The notes below the pieces were generated by a model that did no database searches, was not told the origin of the DNA, and was given only the letters and a program-made list of their open reading frames with translations. A stretch of 64,000 bases of DNA, taken from contig WAEK01000006.1 of NCBI GenBank assembly GCA_011634665.1, forward strand, positions 2,858,001 through 2,922,000, written 5' to 3'. This document shows positions 1-14,200 of this stretch, piece after piece. A program made the translations under genes and the position numbers. Position 1 is the stretch's first letter, and the number at the start of each line of letters is the position of its first letter. This DNA is from Mortierella sp. BCC40632. Lineage: Eukaryota; Mortierellomycota; Mortierellomycetes; Mortierellales; Mortierellaceae.

Positions 1-1126
1 TTCGCTTGTCGTGATGCTCTTTCGAATCGCGCGACCCAACTGTTATGGACTTCGACCTCTTCCCGATCGACCAGATGTTTTTGTTGACATGAGACGACTC
101 TCCATCAAGGAGGACGACACCTTCCAAGATCACAATACTCCGCACGGAGTGCTTCATGATTCATTAGTCGAATCAACGGTCGTCTCCGTCTTTGACCCAA
201 AGAACAGTAATGATATCCTCCCAGCCGGGGTTCTGGTGGTCAGGATAGATGAGGCAGCCTTGTTCCCCAGTATCAACATCTTTCGGTCGCTTGTCCTGGA
301 CGAGGTCTATCTCCATACCCGCTTTGGGGGATCGCCACGCAAACCAGAGGATCGGCTCTGGTCCGACAATCAGGAAGTTTACATTCAACGGCTTCGACAA
401 ACGGCAGCTCTCCGAGATAGGATTCATGACCATGAGACAACAAATGTGAATGACGAGAGTCTTGGATTACCACGACTGGCCGCAGTGATCATTGATTGCT
501 CTGCCATGAACCACATTGACAGTTCCGGATTGGATGGTCTTGTGCGGCTACGAGATAGTCTTGAGGAATATGCAGGCATTCGAGACGATTCGGAGTTGTT
601 CTTTGAGCTGCATTTTGTGGCGGTCAAGGCCAATGTCCTTCGAGTGCTTCGTCAGTCCACACTTTTGCAACGGAGTCGACTTATGGTCAACCGTCCGACC
701 TTGCTACGAGACCAAAGGACATCAGATTGTGAAAATTCTGAATTCTCGAGTCAGTATCTATCTGATATAGATGAGAGTGGTTCTAAAAACGATCAGAAAG
801 CGAGTCCAAGGAGAGAGGGTAGTATAGACAGCGGACATGTTCAAGACTATCAAGTGACAGCGGTAGAGTCGACTAGGATCCGTCGTGTCAGTAGAACTGT
901 TCAGTCGAGCAGCACTGACATTGGGACGGGCGATTTGGTTCATTGGACCATTCGGGATGCGGTAGATGCCATCCTCGAGCATGGTCGTGAGTGGGCAGTG
1001 GCGCTTGGGATGGGGACCATTGTGGAGGACAGGGGAGAGGGCGAAGAGAGTAACCGTCTTGGAGGCCACGACTCGATGGAGAGTATCGATATTCCACAAA
1101 GGCACTACAACCTAAACTTGAAATAA
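1..1126 (+). CDS. SulP-family sulfate permease, C-terminal part (5' truncated by window edge)
   Basis: The reading frame is already open at base 2, and the first residues (SLVVMLFRIARPN) look like the end of the last membrane segment of a SulP anion transporter, so the gene starts left of the window. What follows is the cytoplasmic STAS domain. Its first half (GVLVVRIDEAALFPSIN, around 225-285) and second half (AAVIIDCSAMNHIDSSGLDG, around 480-540) are separated by a long insertion, as is usual in eukaryotic SulP proteins. The family moves sulfate or related anions across the plasma membrane, and the STAS domain regulates transport. After the STAS domain comes a polar tail of about 150 residues ending at TAA 1124-1126. 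The next gene starts only 177 bp downstream on the same strand. Family assignment is firm; substrate is inferred. Confidence 0.85.
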   Translation, partial: SLVVMLFRIARPNCYGLRPLPDRPDVFVDMRRLSIKEDDTFQDHNTPHGVLHDSLVESTVVSVFDPKNSNDILPAGVLVVRIDEAALFPSINIFRSLVLDEVYLHTRFGGSPRKPEDRLWSDNQEVYIQRLRQTAALRDRIHDHETTNVNDESLGLPRLAAVIIDCSAMNHIDSSGLDGLVRLRDSLEEYAGIRDDSELFFELHFVAVKANVLRVLRQSTLLQRSRLMVNRPTLLRDQRTSDCENSEFSSQYLSDIDESGSKNDQKASPRREGSIDSGHVQDYQVTAVESTRIRRVSRTVQSSSTDIGTGDLVHWTIRDAVDAILEHGREWAVALGMGTIVEDRGEGEESNRLGGHDSMESIDIPQRHYNLNLK

Positions 1127-1303
1127 AAGGAGCTAAGGAGGGGAAGGGGTTTGCCATCTTGCACAGTCCCGGAGCGCCACCAATTTTTTCTTTTTTCTTT
1201 TTTGCCACGCCACGGTGGCGAGATCATGAGACCGTGCACATTCATTGATGCCCTTACGCCATCAATTCTCATCCATTCTTTCCATCCATCCACCCCTCCA
1301 AGA

Positions 1304-4300
1304 ATGTCGCTGTCATTGCCATTTCAAAAAGAGATTGTTGCCGAACTAGCGGCTGAGGATGCACTCCTCATCATCGCGCGTGGCCTCGGCCTCCGAAACA
1401 TTCTCAGTGCATTTCTTCAGATATATTCACAACCCCAGAGCCTGGTTCTCTTGATCAACACCAGTCCAGACCAAGAGTCAGACCTTCGGGACGACCTCTG
1501 TGCCAGCACTAGTCAAAACCCCAATGGTCTCCATTTCAGGACGGTGACGAGTGAACTCGGAGTCAATGAGAGAGCGGACTTGTATCGGTTTGGTGGTGTC
1601 ATGGCCATCACCTCTCGGATCTTGGTCATGGACCTCTTGACCAACCGTATCCCTATCCACCTTGTCACAGGAATTCTTGTCGCGAACGCTCATAGGTATC
1701 AGTGGCTCGAGATGCTTTTTTTTTTTTTATTTTTATTTTTATTTTTTTTTTCCAAAAAAACTATAATATGAAAACTGGAAGATGGGCCCATGTGTTGCAT
1801 GACTGCGATGCAAGAGACTTATCTACTCTCGGTTGTCCATAGAGTGACAGCAACGTCGACCGAGGCGTTCATTCTAAGACTGTTCCGACAGGGCAACTCT
1901 CAAGGATTCATCAAAGCATTCAGTGACCAGCCTGAACACTTTGCGGCAGGATTTGCTACGTTGGAAAAGACGTTAAAGTTGCTCTATCTCCGAAAGGTCA
2001 ACTTGTGGCCCAGGTAGTCATCCTGCTTTGTTTGGTTTGGTATTTACAGACATTACCAAGGCTCTTCAGACGTGATTTCGTTTAAACTTATGAATGTTTT
2101 TTTTTCTATCATGCGTGAACAGGTTCCATGTCACCGTCTCTGAGAGTTTGGAGTCACACACTGCAAACGTTATCGAGATCAGACAACCGTTGACCAAGGC
2201 GATGAAAGCAATTCAATCAGCGATCATTGAGTGTATGGATGTCTGCTTACAAGAACTCAGGCGATCTAGTTCTGCTGTAAGAAGAGCCTCCCTCTCTCTC
2301 TCTCTCCAAAAAAATACACGCGCTGCTTCTTTTGTACTTTGCATTTCTCGGCATTGTTTTGATGCATTTTCGACCCTTTGTTATTATTTTTCATATTGGT
2401 TAGATTGAGCTCGATATCGACGATCTCACAGTGGACAATGCTCTTTTCAAGTCCTTTGATGTCATTGTTCGGCGACAACTGGATCCCATCTGGCACAGAG
2501 TTAGCCCAAAGACTAAACAACTCGTAGGAGATTTAAAGACACTCCGGAGCTTGCTTGGGTATCTGGTGACATATGACTCGGTCAACTTTAATCTCTACCT
2601 GGAAACTATCTTGGCCACCTTCAATCCCAACTCTGGAAGCTATTGGATTATGACGGATCCTGCGGAGAAAATTTTTTCGGTACATTGTCCAGCCCATGAA
2701 GACCTCGATTTGTTGCGATGCATGCAGCCAAAGGATGTAGTGAATGACTTTCCCTATCTAATACTCTTCTCTTTTTCTTCTTCTCATCCACAGACAGCAA
2801 AGTCAAGAGTCTTTCTTAAGCAGGCAGGATATCAAGACCCTGACGATCCTGATCTTCCTCCTGGAATGAGACCCATCTTGGAGGAACTCCCAAAATGGAA
2901 TCTACTATCCGAAATTATGGATGAAATTGAGATAGAGCTGTATCATGCCCCTCACTCAGAAGGTACAAGCACGCACATATACACACACCTCTTTTCTGAT
3001 GGGATTTAATCCGTCGAATAGTTTCCGAGAGTGTCGCTTCTAACCGATTTATTGTGATGGGATGTGACAGGATTGGACTCGGTTCTTATCATGGCCGATG
3101 ATCAGAGGACATGCTCCCAGCTGAAGAGATATCTTTCGACGCCCAAGTCGACAACGTCCACTCAAGGAAAACCTTTAATGAGAGGTCTGTTTCGTGGGTA
3201 TTTGCAGTGGAAGTCAAATATGAAGCATTTCAAGGAAAATGTTGTTGTCAAGAAACCCACTTTACCTGCTATCTCAAACACAGGTATTTTATTTTCCTTC
3301 TCTTTGCCGATGAGTGTGTGAATCTGGGGAGGGAAAACAAAAAAAAGGCTAAGATGTTTGTAATTGTCCTATTCCCTACCTGGGATAATCTCAGGGCAAC
3401 GTCGAAACATGCCACCCCCTAACAAACGCAGAAGAGTACGCGGAGGTGGAAACATCGCGATGGCTTCAACAAGACTCTCTGCCAACAGTACCTTTGATCA
3501 AGAAGCAGAAGTCATTGCATCCTTGTAAGTAGAGCGACTTTTATCTTTTCTTTTCTTTTTCTTTTTCTTTCTTCTTTAATGACTCGTCAACATTGTTCTA
3601 GTGTTCAAGCTCAGGACAAGGACGTCAACCCAGGGCCACTCATCCAAGACGAAGATCTCGAAGAAATTGACGATCCAGCCGATTATTTTGGTCTGGTGGA
3701 TCCCAGATCGTTGGTCGTCCTGCACACTTATTCTGGTGAATCGGATGCCAAGTTGTTGGAAAGGATCCAGCCCCGGTTTATCATCATGTACGACCCAGAT
3801 CCGACATTTGTCCGATGTGTGGAGGTCTACAAGGCCTGTAACCCAGGAAAGCAAGTCCGAGTCTATTTTATGGCATATGATAATTCTGTTGAAGAACAAC
3901 TCTATCTGAGTCTACTTCGTAAGGAGAAAGATGCCTTTACTAAATTGATCCGTACCAAGTCGGTAAGAACAGCTCCCCCCCCCTCCCTTCTTTTTTCTCT
4001 TTGAGCTTGATGGATGGGCCAATTGGACAATAGGAGCCTTATTGTTAGGGTAAATACTCTCAGGCTTGTTCTCAAACTGACATTGGTTTTGATTTCGATT
4101 TAGGTGATGGTGTTGCCAATGGGAGACACGACTACTAAGCAACAAGTTCAGGATCAATCTCTGCTTCGAAACATTCATACTCGGATTGCAGGTGGTGGTA
4201 AAATTGGAGATGAACGTCCACCGCCCAAGGTGGTAGTAGATTCTCGTGAATTCCGAAGTTCTTTGCCTTCGATCTTACATTCTCAGGGGATGGTGTTGGA

Positions 4301-5355
4301 TCCATGTACGATCACGGTTGGAGATTATGTGTTGTCGCCCAATATTTGTGTGGAGAGGAAAAGCATTTCGGATTTGATATCTTCATTTTCCTCTGGACGA
4401 CTGTAGGTAGAAAGGAGGTTTTCTCTTCTTTTTTTATGCCCCCCCCCCCACCCTTTTTGAATTCTAGCATTCCAAGACGAAAGGATTGTTCTTTGGAGTC
4501 TAAGGGTTGACTGACAGGAAGAGGATATTGCACACTGAATAGATATACTCAGGTGGAAGCAATGACGGTCCATTACACTCGACCAGTGCTACTGATCGAG
4601 TTTGACCAGGACAAGTCATTTTCATTAATGGTAAGCATGTGTTTGTGTGTGTTTGCGTGTTTGAGCGAGTAATATGGCCTAAGGAAGAAAAAAAAAATCA
4701 ACCCGCTTTTGAATTAAATCTCACTGGCGACTGGGTTTGCCTTTCCTGGACAATTGCTTTGTATATGATAAATGTGTATGTTTCTAGGACAAGTCGGATA
4801 TCAAGAGTGAAATTTCGATTACAGAGATTTCGTCCAAGTTGGTGCTGTTGACATTGGCGTTCCCGACACTACAGTTGATCTGGTCCTCTTCTGTCCATGC
4901 AACTGTAGAGATTTTTGAAGATCTCAAGGTAAAGAGAGAGAGAGAGAGGGGAGGGGAGAGAGAGAGGAGAGGAGAGAGAAGAGCAGAAAGAGCGCTGATA
5001 ATACTGAATGAAGTCGAGTTCCCTTATCTGACTAAAGAAACATCCCCCCTTTTTTTATACACGTGGGGGAGTAAAGAGGTCAGAGGAGGAACCCGACGCA
5101 CAAAAGGCGCAAGCGGTGGGCGTAGATCCAGAGCAAGAGATTGACAGTGCGTACAACCTGACACCACAAGATATTCTCAGGAGCCTACCAGGGATCACTT
5201 CCAAGAACTACAAACATGTGATGAACAGTGTGGAGAACCTTCGAGAGCTGGCCAATCTGGATATTGGACGACTGTCAACAATCCTTGGCGAGGAGCCGGC
5301 CAAACGAATTTGGGCATTCTTTCATAAGGATTCGAGAATGGATATGATGGGATGA
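1304..5355 (+). CDS. ERCC4: XPF/Rad1-type DNA repair endonuclease
   Basis: Catalytic subunit of the structure-specific 5' flap nuclease of nucleotide-excision repair (XPF in animals, Rad1 in budding yeast, Rad16 in fission yeast; partner ERCC1/Rad10). Exons read as 1304-1695, 1843-2013, 2123-2276, 2404-2736, 2794-2962, 3071-3283, 3395-3524, 3602-3962, 4104-4402, 4543-4630, 4788-4928 and 5077-5355. Phases agree throughout and give 909 aa, against 916 in human XPF. The N-terminus ([19 protein letters not shown]) carries the degenerate helicase-like region. The nuclease motif is intact: [13 protein letters not shown], then GDY followed eight residues later by ERKSISD (around 4225-4375). The C-terminal double helix-hairpin-helix used for pairing with ERCC1 is in the last exon ([18 protein letters not shown]). 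The basic stretch NKRRRVRGG (around 3420) matches a conserved linker. The 57-nt intron 2737-2793 is in frame without a stop and could be retained. Confidence 0.93.
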
Positions 5356-6301
5356 AAAGAGAGTTTGTGAAAAGCGAAAAGAAGATAAAAAATATGGAGA
5401 TAAAGATAGAGTGTAAGAGAAGGAGAGAGAAAGGACGAAAGAAGAAAAAGAGAGATAAAAAGACGCCAATACCCTTCCATAAACAACACAAACACAATAA
5501 ACCAGATCCCGTTTTGGGAAACGACAACAGGAAACAGCGACAACAAGAATTGACAATTGAGGGGTCAGTTAATATGTGGGTACTCCATGATCCGCAGAAG
5601 GGCGTCTTTACTGCGGCAAGCAAGACCTTCTTTTTGACCCTAAGACGGCCTGCTAGACTCAATCCGCAGTTAATGGAGTGGAACGGCGACTACGCGCTCT
5701 GATTTTAATTATTTCTCTCTCACTCTCTGCAGAGAGAGAGAAAATAAAAAGAAGATCGACAGATATATGAGAAAGGAACATTGGACCGTTATCGAGACAA
5801 AAGGGATCAGAGAAGCTGCGAGGGGTGCGTGTAAGTCGAGTGTCGAGTGGATGCTGACAGGAAGGTATTCAGCAACGTTCCCTGGAAGAAGCATACAAAA
5901 TCAGGCGGGTTCCTTGAAGGAAGACTAATGCTTGGCAGGTGAAGAGAACCCAAAAGCAGGTGCGCGGACCCACAAATGCGGAAGAAGAACAGTGACTGCC
6001 CCGGGTGGGAGTGGAGGGGGGGGATCGTGGGGAGAAAGCGAGAGAGAGCAGAATAAAGTGAAGGAGGATGCTGCGGCTGGTAGGGATCCCCCTTTTAAAG
6101 AAGCCTGCTCGTCTTTCACTCTCACTCTCTCTCTTTTTTTTTCCCCCCCTCACTCTTCTCTCTCTCTCTTTTTATCTCTCTCCCACTCTCTCCCACTTTA
6201 TCTAATTGCCCTTGCCAGGCATCATCAGAGTAGATCTCAAAGGATCAAGAGTCATCATTCCCACCCTCACAGCATCCCTTCATCCGGCATCTTCCTTCCT
6301 C
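5356..6301. other. Intergenic region between ERCC4 and the R3H gene
   Basis: I see no gene here. It holds AG-rich sequence directly after the ERCC4 stop, short GA tracts near 5730, and a pyrimidine-rich stretch (about 6115-6205) leading up to the next start codon. It probably contains the ERCC4 3' end and the promoter and leader of the R3H gene. No clear TATA box was picked out. Confidence 0.5.
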
Positions 6302-8630
<2,329 letters not shown>

Positions 8631-9084
8631 TAAGGGGGGGAGTAATGAAAAGAAAAGAAAAGAAAAAGAAGTGAAAGCCTCTTTTTATTACCTTTTTTTT
8701 TCTGCAAGAGCGGATATCATAGGTTGTGTTCAGGAAGGGGAAAGAAGGAACTTGTTGTAATTCTCTCTACTATCCTGTTAATTTTCAGTAAATATTATGA
8801 TGGTTACCAGCAGTCGTTGGGGGTGTGAAAGTATCGACTAGTTTTGTTGGAGTGGATAGTGTGTAAACTACCTAGTGAATCCTCTCTCCTTGTTTTCATT
8901 TCTACAAAGGTAATGACTGGGAGAAGGAGAGCTCAGGTTTTGGCGAGTTATGAATGTCGAGAACAAAGTCAACAATGAAGGAGCAGGTACAGCAGAAATA
9001 GTGCCACCGAATGAGGACTCACTCTCATCTCCGCGGATCTCGGTGAGCGATTGCCCGTCAATACAACTGGATCGCCATCACTCA
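8631..9084. other. Intergenic, 3' side of the R3H gene
   Basis: AG-rich sequence with short A and T runs directly after the R3H stop, probably 3' UTR and terminator. Beyond that I see nothing recognisable. Confidence 0.4.
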
Positions 9085-9810
9085 TCATAGATTGATAGAG
9101 ATTTGACAGAGAGTGTGTCGAAGATCTGAAAGTGCCAGCAACTTGTCACTCCACTTGACAGGGTGCGCAACAGATGTTGACATTGTTAGGGCACAACTTG
9201 TGGAAAGACTCCACGTGCGCCTTATTTTTGGGAGATGAGACTGTGCTGAGTGCCTCATTACAGTCCTTCTCCGATATGTTGGACGACCCTTGATGCAGCT
9301 TCGTCTGCACAGAAAACAGGTGCCAACTGAACACCATCGATCCAAATGAAGAAAACCAAGTCTGGTCCCGACGGCTTGGACTTGGCAAAGAAAAATGGAG
9401 CGACAGGTATGTTTTTGCGAGCCGACTAACGGTTGACATGAGCGTCCATGATCAGCTCTCCACAGCCTTGGAAACGAAGGACTCGTCCAAGACAGTAGTA
9501 GCCTTACCCGAGGTGATTTTGATCCGACAAAACGTATGCTCCACCAACTGAGGGTCTAGCTCCTTGAGGACAAGGTTGTGACTCCTAAGCATGCAACGCT
9601 AGTACATTGGGAGGCCAAGCATGATATAGAAAGAGTCCACAGGTTGATCCTTGTCTTTGTTGTGCTTATCATGAAGGCGAGAGATTTCATAGCACTAGTT
9701 GTCTTTGATGTATCTATTTGCCCAAGATACTGTAGTGTAGTAAATGCGCTGGGAAGATCTTCCGGCCCTTTGAGCCCTATTCGGGGGGGGGGAGGGTATA
9801 TAAAAGGCAC
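9085..9810 (-). pseudogene. Decayed coding sequence, frameshifted remnant of an unidentified (possibly CRN-like) family
   Basis: Read on the minus strand, consecutive pieces in different frames form one protein-like run. From high to low coordinates these are YEISRLHDKHNKDKDQPVDS and FYIMLGLPMY, then LVLKELDPQLVEHTFCRIKI with KATTVLDESFVSKAVES. Next comes FFFAKSKPSGPDLVFFIWID, then in a shifted frame VQTKLHQGSSNISEKDCNEA and HVESFHKLCPNNVNIC, then shifted again VAHPVKWSDKLLALSD. Stops and frame changes interrupt it about every 30-60 codons, so it cannot encode a full protein now. The style resembles the C-terminal regions of large multicopy, Crinkler-like families of Mortierella-type fungi, but that identification is from memory of such proteins and is tentative. 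Decay is seen; identity is inferred. Confidence 0.5.
9797..9807 (+). promoter_or_regulatory. TATA-box-like motif
   Basis: The string tatataaaagg follows a G-rich run in the decayed block. A second tatataaaagg is at 11011-11021. Each is a textbook TATA match on the + strand, but no intact gene follows either one, so they may be relics. Confidence 0.3.
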
Positions 9811-9871
9811 CCCTCCACAGCATTTTATAAAGACAGTCTTTTTTTTTCTTCCTCTTCCTTTTCTCGATCCG

Positions 9872-10246
9872 TTAGTTTGAATACTTACCTTCTAGAGCAG
9901 GTTCGCCTATTAGCTCGCCCCACAGGCGAGACCCTGCAGCTAGATATCGTTCATTTACGAGTCTTTTGTATTGCTTTGTTCCTTTCTTTCCCCTCTTTTC
10001 ATGGAAATTGGGGGGATGCGCATTGGTTGGATTGTCCCCCTTATCCCCTTCCCCAATCTGGTCTAACAACCGTGCCTTCCAAGCGGCGCGAGTTGTTTTC
10101 CCTTGTGCTTGTTCACTATTTTGTAATACCAGCCAATCCTCAGCATCCTCGATGGTCTTCATCCACGCATCAGGGTTTTCGACAGTCCTTTCTATAAACG
10201 GAAAGACAATACAGCAGCAAATACTCAACGTACTATTCGTGTTCAT
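9872..10246 (-). pseudogene. Open frame in the decayed block, probably a gene fragment
   Basis: A 124-codon open frame on the minus strand reads like protein in its middle (NPDAWMKTIEDAEDWLVLQN). It lies just upstream, in the same orientation, of the frameshifted remnant at 9085-9810, and could be an earlier piece of the same dead gene. It has no recognisable domain and no convincing start context. Confidence 0.3.
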
Positions 10247-10335
10247 TACAACCCTGAAGAAATTATCTCGGAGGTGCTAAAGCAATAAATTTGTCCTGTC
10301 TGCAGTATTAGAGGGTTTAGATCGAGGACCGGCAT

Positions 10336-10964
10336 ACTTGGTCACACCAAGGCCATCTGGAAGCAGGAGCTACAAGGAACGGATATGAGTATTCTATCTC
10401 TTTGGGCATCTTCAAAACAGTCAAGGCGTCGGATCAGCACTATGGGTCGCATTCTGAACACAAAGGAGTTGTCGACGACTTGACTGCGGATGCAACAAGG
10501 AATGCGGATTATCTGAGGCAAGTTAAAATAGAGCTTGGTCTTACCACCAAAAATGCACACCACTCCGACTGTTTGTTCTCCATGGCAGTTCCTTTCAAGG
10601 TTACTCATGCAAGTGGAGCAACCTCATTAGCACTCCTGACGCATGGGGTGGGGTAGCCAAGCGAGCATCTTCTGACCCTATCATACGCCTGGACCTGATC
10701 AAACGACTGAGAGCACAGACTTGTATCGAATCTACAGACATTGAGATTGTCCTATCCATAAGTCAATATCGGGCAATTGTCGATATCATGGACTATAAGC
10801 CATTGGAGCCTTCATTTTCCCTACAAGACTACAAGTTCGAAATACCACAAATGCTTGCAGGAGCCATGATTCACACCAGGACTTGCGGATCAAATTCTTT
10901 ATTGGTGCCCTGTGAAAGAAAAGGGACTGATGATGAGAAGATTAAAGAAAAGAAAAAGATCTGA
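10336..10964 (+). pseudogene. Decayed or exon-only coding remnant, unknown product
   Basis: A 145-codon frame is open from 10527 to the TGA at 10962-10964 and reads like real protein: LFVLHGSSFQGYSCKWSNL, then DPIIRLDLIKRLRAQTC, then YRAIVDIMDYKPLEPSFSLQ. Its first ATG is late, so on its own it lacks a start. Upstream pieces in other frames (GILGHTKAIWKQELQGTDM from about 10330, and SHSEHKGVVDDLTADATRNA around 10445) point to frameshifts or missing introns. I do not recognise the family. It is either a pseudogene or the 3' exon of an undetected gene. Confidence 0.4.
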
Positions 10965-11277
10965 ATGCTTTAATGACGGCAGGATGGAAGCTTTGGGTCA
11001 TATAAATAAATATATAAAAGGGGGGCGGTAAGAACCAGAATAGGAAAAAGAAAAGAAAAGAAAAGAAAAAAAAGAGTCTATGCTACTAAATGTTATATAA
11101 AGGGATTAGATATCGAAAGAAAGAAAGGAAAAGAGGACAATGTATTACGCGGATAATTTGTTGCAGAGATGAAGAAAAAGAAAAGAAAATGAAAATGAAA
11201 ATGAAAAAGTAGGTGTCAAAGAAAGAGAGAAAAAAATAAAATAGAAGCCAGGTTAACTCTCCCCTCCTCTATCATCA
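10965..11277. other. AG-rich intergenic spacer, 3' side of RAX2
   Basis: Low-complexity A/G sequence with TATATAAA-like strings. It lies downstream of the minus-strand RAX2 stop and probably includes its 3' UTR and polyadenylation region. Confidence 0.4.
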
Positions 11278-14200
11278 TCACAGAGGTGGAGTACGCCCGA
11301 CGTAGTTAGAAGGAAAGACACCATGCAATTGTTGACCCGTCACCGAATCTTGAATCACACCCATCCACCAGATGTCATCACTCATATCTACCACCAAGAT
11401 CCTTTCTCCTGCCTTGAATCCCAATTCACCAATCTCTCGTGCTCGGAATGGGTATTTCGCATAATAAATCATGCCACTGTTCGTCTCGGTTCCCGTGGGT
11501 GGTTGGCTCGTCGTATCACCGGCTCCTAATATTTGTCCTCCAGCCCCTGGAGAGGTCATTGTCGTCGCAGGAGATGTGGGTGCATTCGAAACAGAGGCCG
11601 ATGGGCTGGCTCCTGTGGTATTGGCGGCCGCCAACAAGGATGCAAACCGTGCCTGAGACGCTGGATTGGTGAGATCACTACTGCTCGAATCTCTTTCTGG
11701 CTGGTGAATGTCTATTTTTTTGATATCAAGAAGAAGAAAGTCAATAAAAGCAACAGAAAAAGGTTCGATAAAAAAAAAAAAAAAAACCGACTTACTGCTG
11801 CTCTGTGCTGGGATCGAAGAATGTCGGGATTTTTTGCTCCGTCGGTCAGGCGATGGAGGTGCCTCAGGATCCTTCTCCTTATCAGATCCCGTCCTAGAAA
11901 TGGGCTGTGATCTTTGAGAACTGGCACCAGACACTCTGTTCGGGTGTCGAGCCACTGCCGCTGCCGCTGCCGCGCCTGTGTTTCCATTGACAGCCGTTGT
12001 GGCCGCTCGTTGCTGCTGTCCGCGTGATCGTACAAACTCGGTAACGAGAGCTACATTGGCCTCTTCAATGGTCGAGTTGGGTCGGTACACCACTGGTCCA
12101 GGACCCAGGTGGGCTTGACTACCATTGCTGTCCCGGATTGGATCACCCACTCCACCACCACCACCGCCGACTCCTGCTCCACTACGACGTCGACCACTGC
12201 TCTCGCTGCCCAATTTCTCACTACTACCACTAGCGCGTACTTGACGATTTTGATTCGAGTTGCTTCGGAACAATTTCGAATCAAGAGCGCTCGTCACGCC
12301 AAGAGATGTCAACAAGGCTGAGGCGTTGTCCGGTCCTTTGTCCAACCCTTTGTCCAACCCTTTGTCCCGTCCAGACTTGGATCGATTGGCCAATGTCCCA
12401 TTTTTCTTTTCATCCAAAGGACCCGTCACCGCCTGCCCTGTACCGGCCAAGAATGCCGCACCTTGGGCAGTTCCGTACGTGTCATTAAAGTAGACGCTGC
12501 TACCTCGTCGCTTTCCCCACAACATGGCCATCTCAGGAGATCCATCTTCGATAAAGGAAGTACCCAGTCGTGGTCGCACTGCTTGGGGTTTCTTGGAAAG
12601 TCGTTTCTTGAGCCAGACATACAAGAAGCCCACTGCGACAATCAAGCCGATTAACCCCAAGGAGATGGCCACCGAGATCAAAATCACATAAGGCAACGAG
12701 AGGTATTCGCGAGCAATGATCCTAGGGAGGTGAGCAATCGCCAATGCACGGAACACACCTTGGTCCCGGACACGAGCAGGCAGCATGGCCAAGGCAGAAG
12801 CTGTAATTGGTCGACCATTCAGGGCCATGGTACTTTTGGCGCCTGTCAAGACATTGGTAGTCGAAACGGGTGTTGTCAAGAACGATAGCGCCGACGCATC
12901 AGCCCGCGAACCATTCCGTGAGCTCTGCAAGTAAGGGTACCAGGATTGTCCATCAAAAAAGGCTAGACTAGATTCTTGATGGCCGTTGCTTAGAGTTTGG
13001 GAGGGGTCTCCGAGGACGACCTTTCCTGCGACGAGGAGAACGAAACCCTGTTCGAGGAGGTAAGTTGTATCGTTGGGGTCGACTTCACCACTTGCGGAGG
13101 GGCTAGATGCAGCCGATGCCAAAGAGGATGGGTTACTGTGGTCACCCAGAGTATTGGTGTCGGTTGGACTGGGGGTAGGAGATGCCCGAACAGGTGCATT
13201 GGCGGATGCTGGGAGAATTTCTATCCGATGGATTTCACTCGTTGGCATAAACTCGGGTGCTTTAAAGAGAAAGAAAATAAATAAAATGATGGGGGTTTTT
13301 TTTTTCGATCGGAGAAAAGAAATATATGAGGTATCAAGGTACCATGCTTTCCTTTGACACTTACAAACACTGATAAATTGGCTTCCGTTCCACTTTTTAA
13401 AGTATGCCGATCCATCCACTGAACTCCTATTAAAACAATAGAACAGGGGAGAAAGAAGGGAAGACAAGGAAATTCAGTAACACTACATTATTTCGAGACG
13501 GATCAAAAGATCATTCGCATTTTACCCCATTTCATGCTTTAAAAAAAATGTACAAACATATACCTTCCAGCAACAAAAAATTGGTGAAATTGTGAATCGT
13601 GAGCAATCGCTGTGGCGGGTCCTGGCAAAGTATCAGGGTTCAAGGAGTGAACAGTATTGCTGGCCGAAGAGGAAGAGGAGTTGCTGAGGATGGACCCAAA
13701 GGGTGTCCATCTGCCATGATCAAAGTTGAAACTAGCAACTCCGCACGCAACCCCATTCACGACCAGGTCCCCTGCTACATACATGTTCTTGTCCTACAGA
13801 TGATAACCGCCATCAGAAAGATGTCAGGATAAAATAAAATAAAATCATGTCTTGCATTCAAATCAACCACAAAACGAAAAGAAAAAGAAGTATACTCACA
13901 TCTTCAAAGGCCAGGTCATAGACGACTCCCTTAAGTACTCCGAGACGCTTCTTGTCCGAAGCTCCTGTTCCATCACCATACAACGACCGAAAGCTCGACT
14001 CGAGCGAATGTTGTTTATCGATCGCCTCTCGTGCGTGTGAAGGGGTCCAAAGACAAATCAACTCGCACATCACTTCCTTTCCTACTCCTGAAAAAGCGCC
14101 TGCTACAACCAAGGTTCCCTTGTTCGGATGACTCTTGATCGCATGGATTACTGTCTCTTGCCCAGAAACTCCGCGCATGGCAGGCATCAACGGAGCAGGA

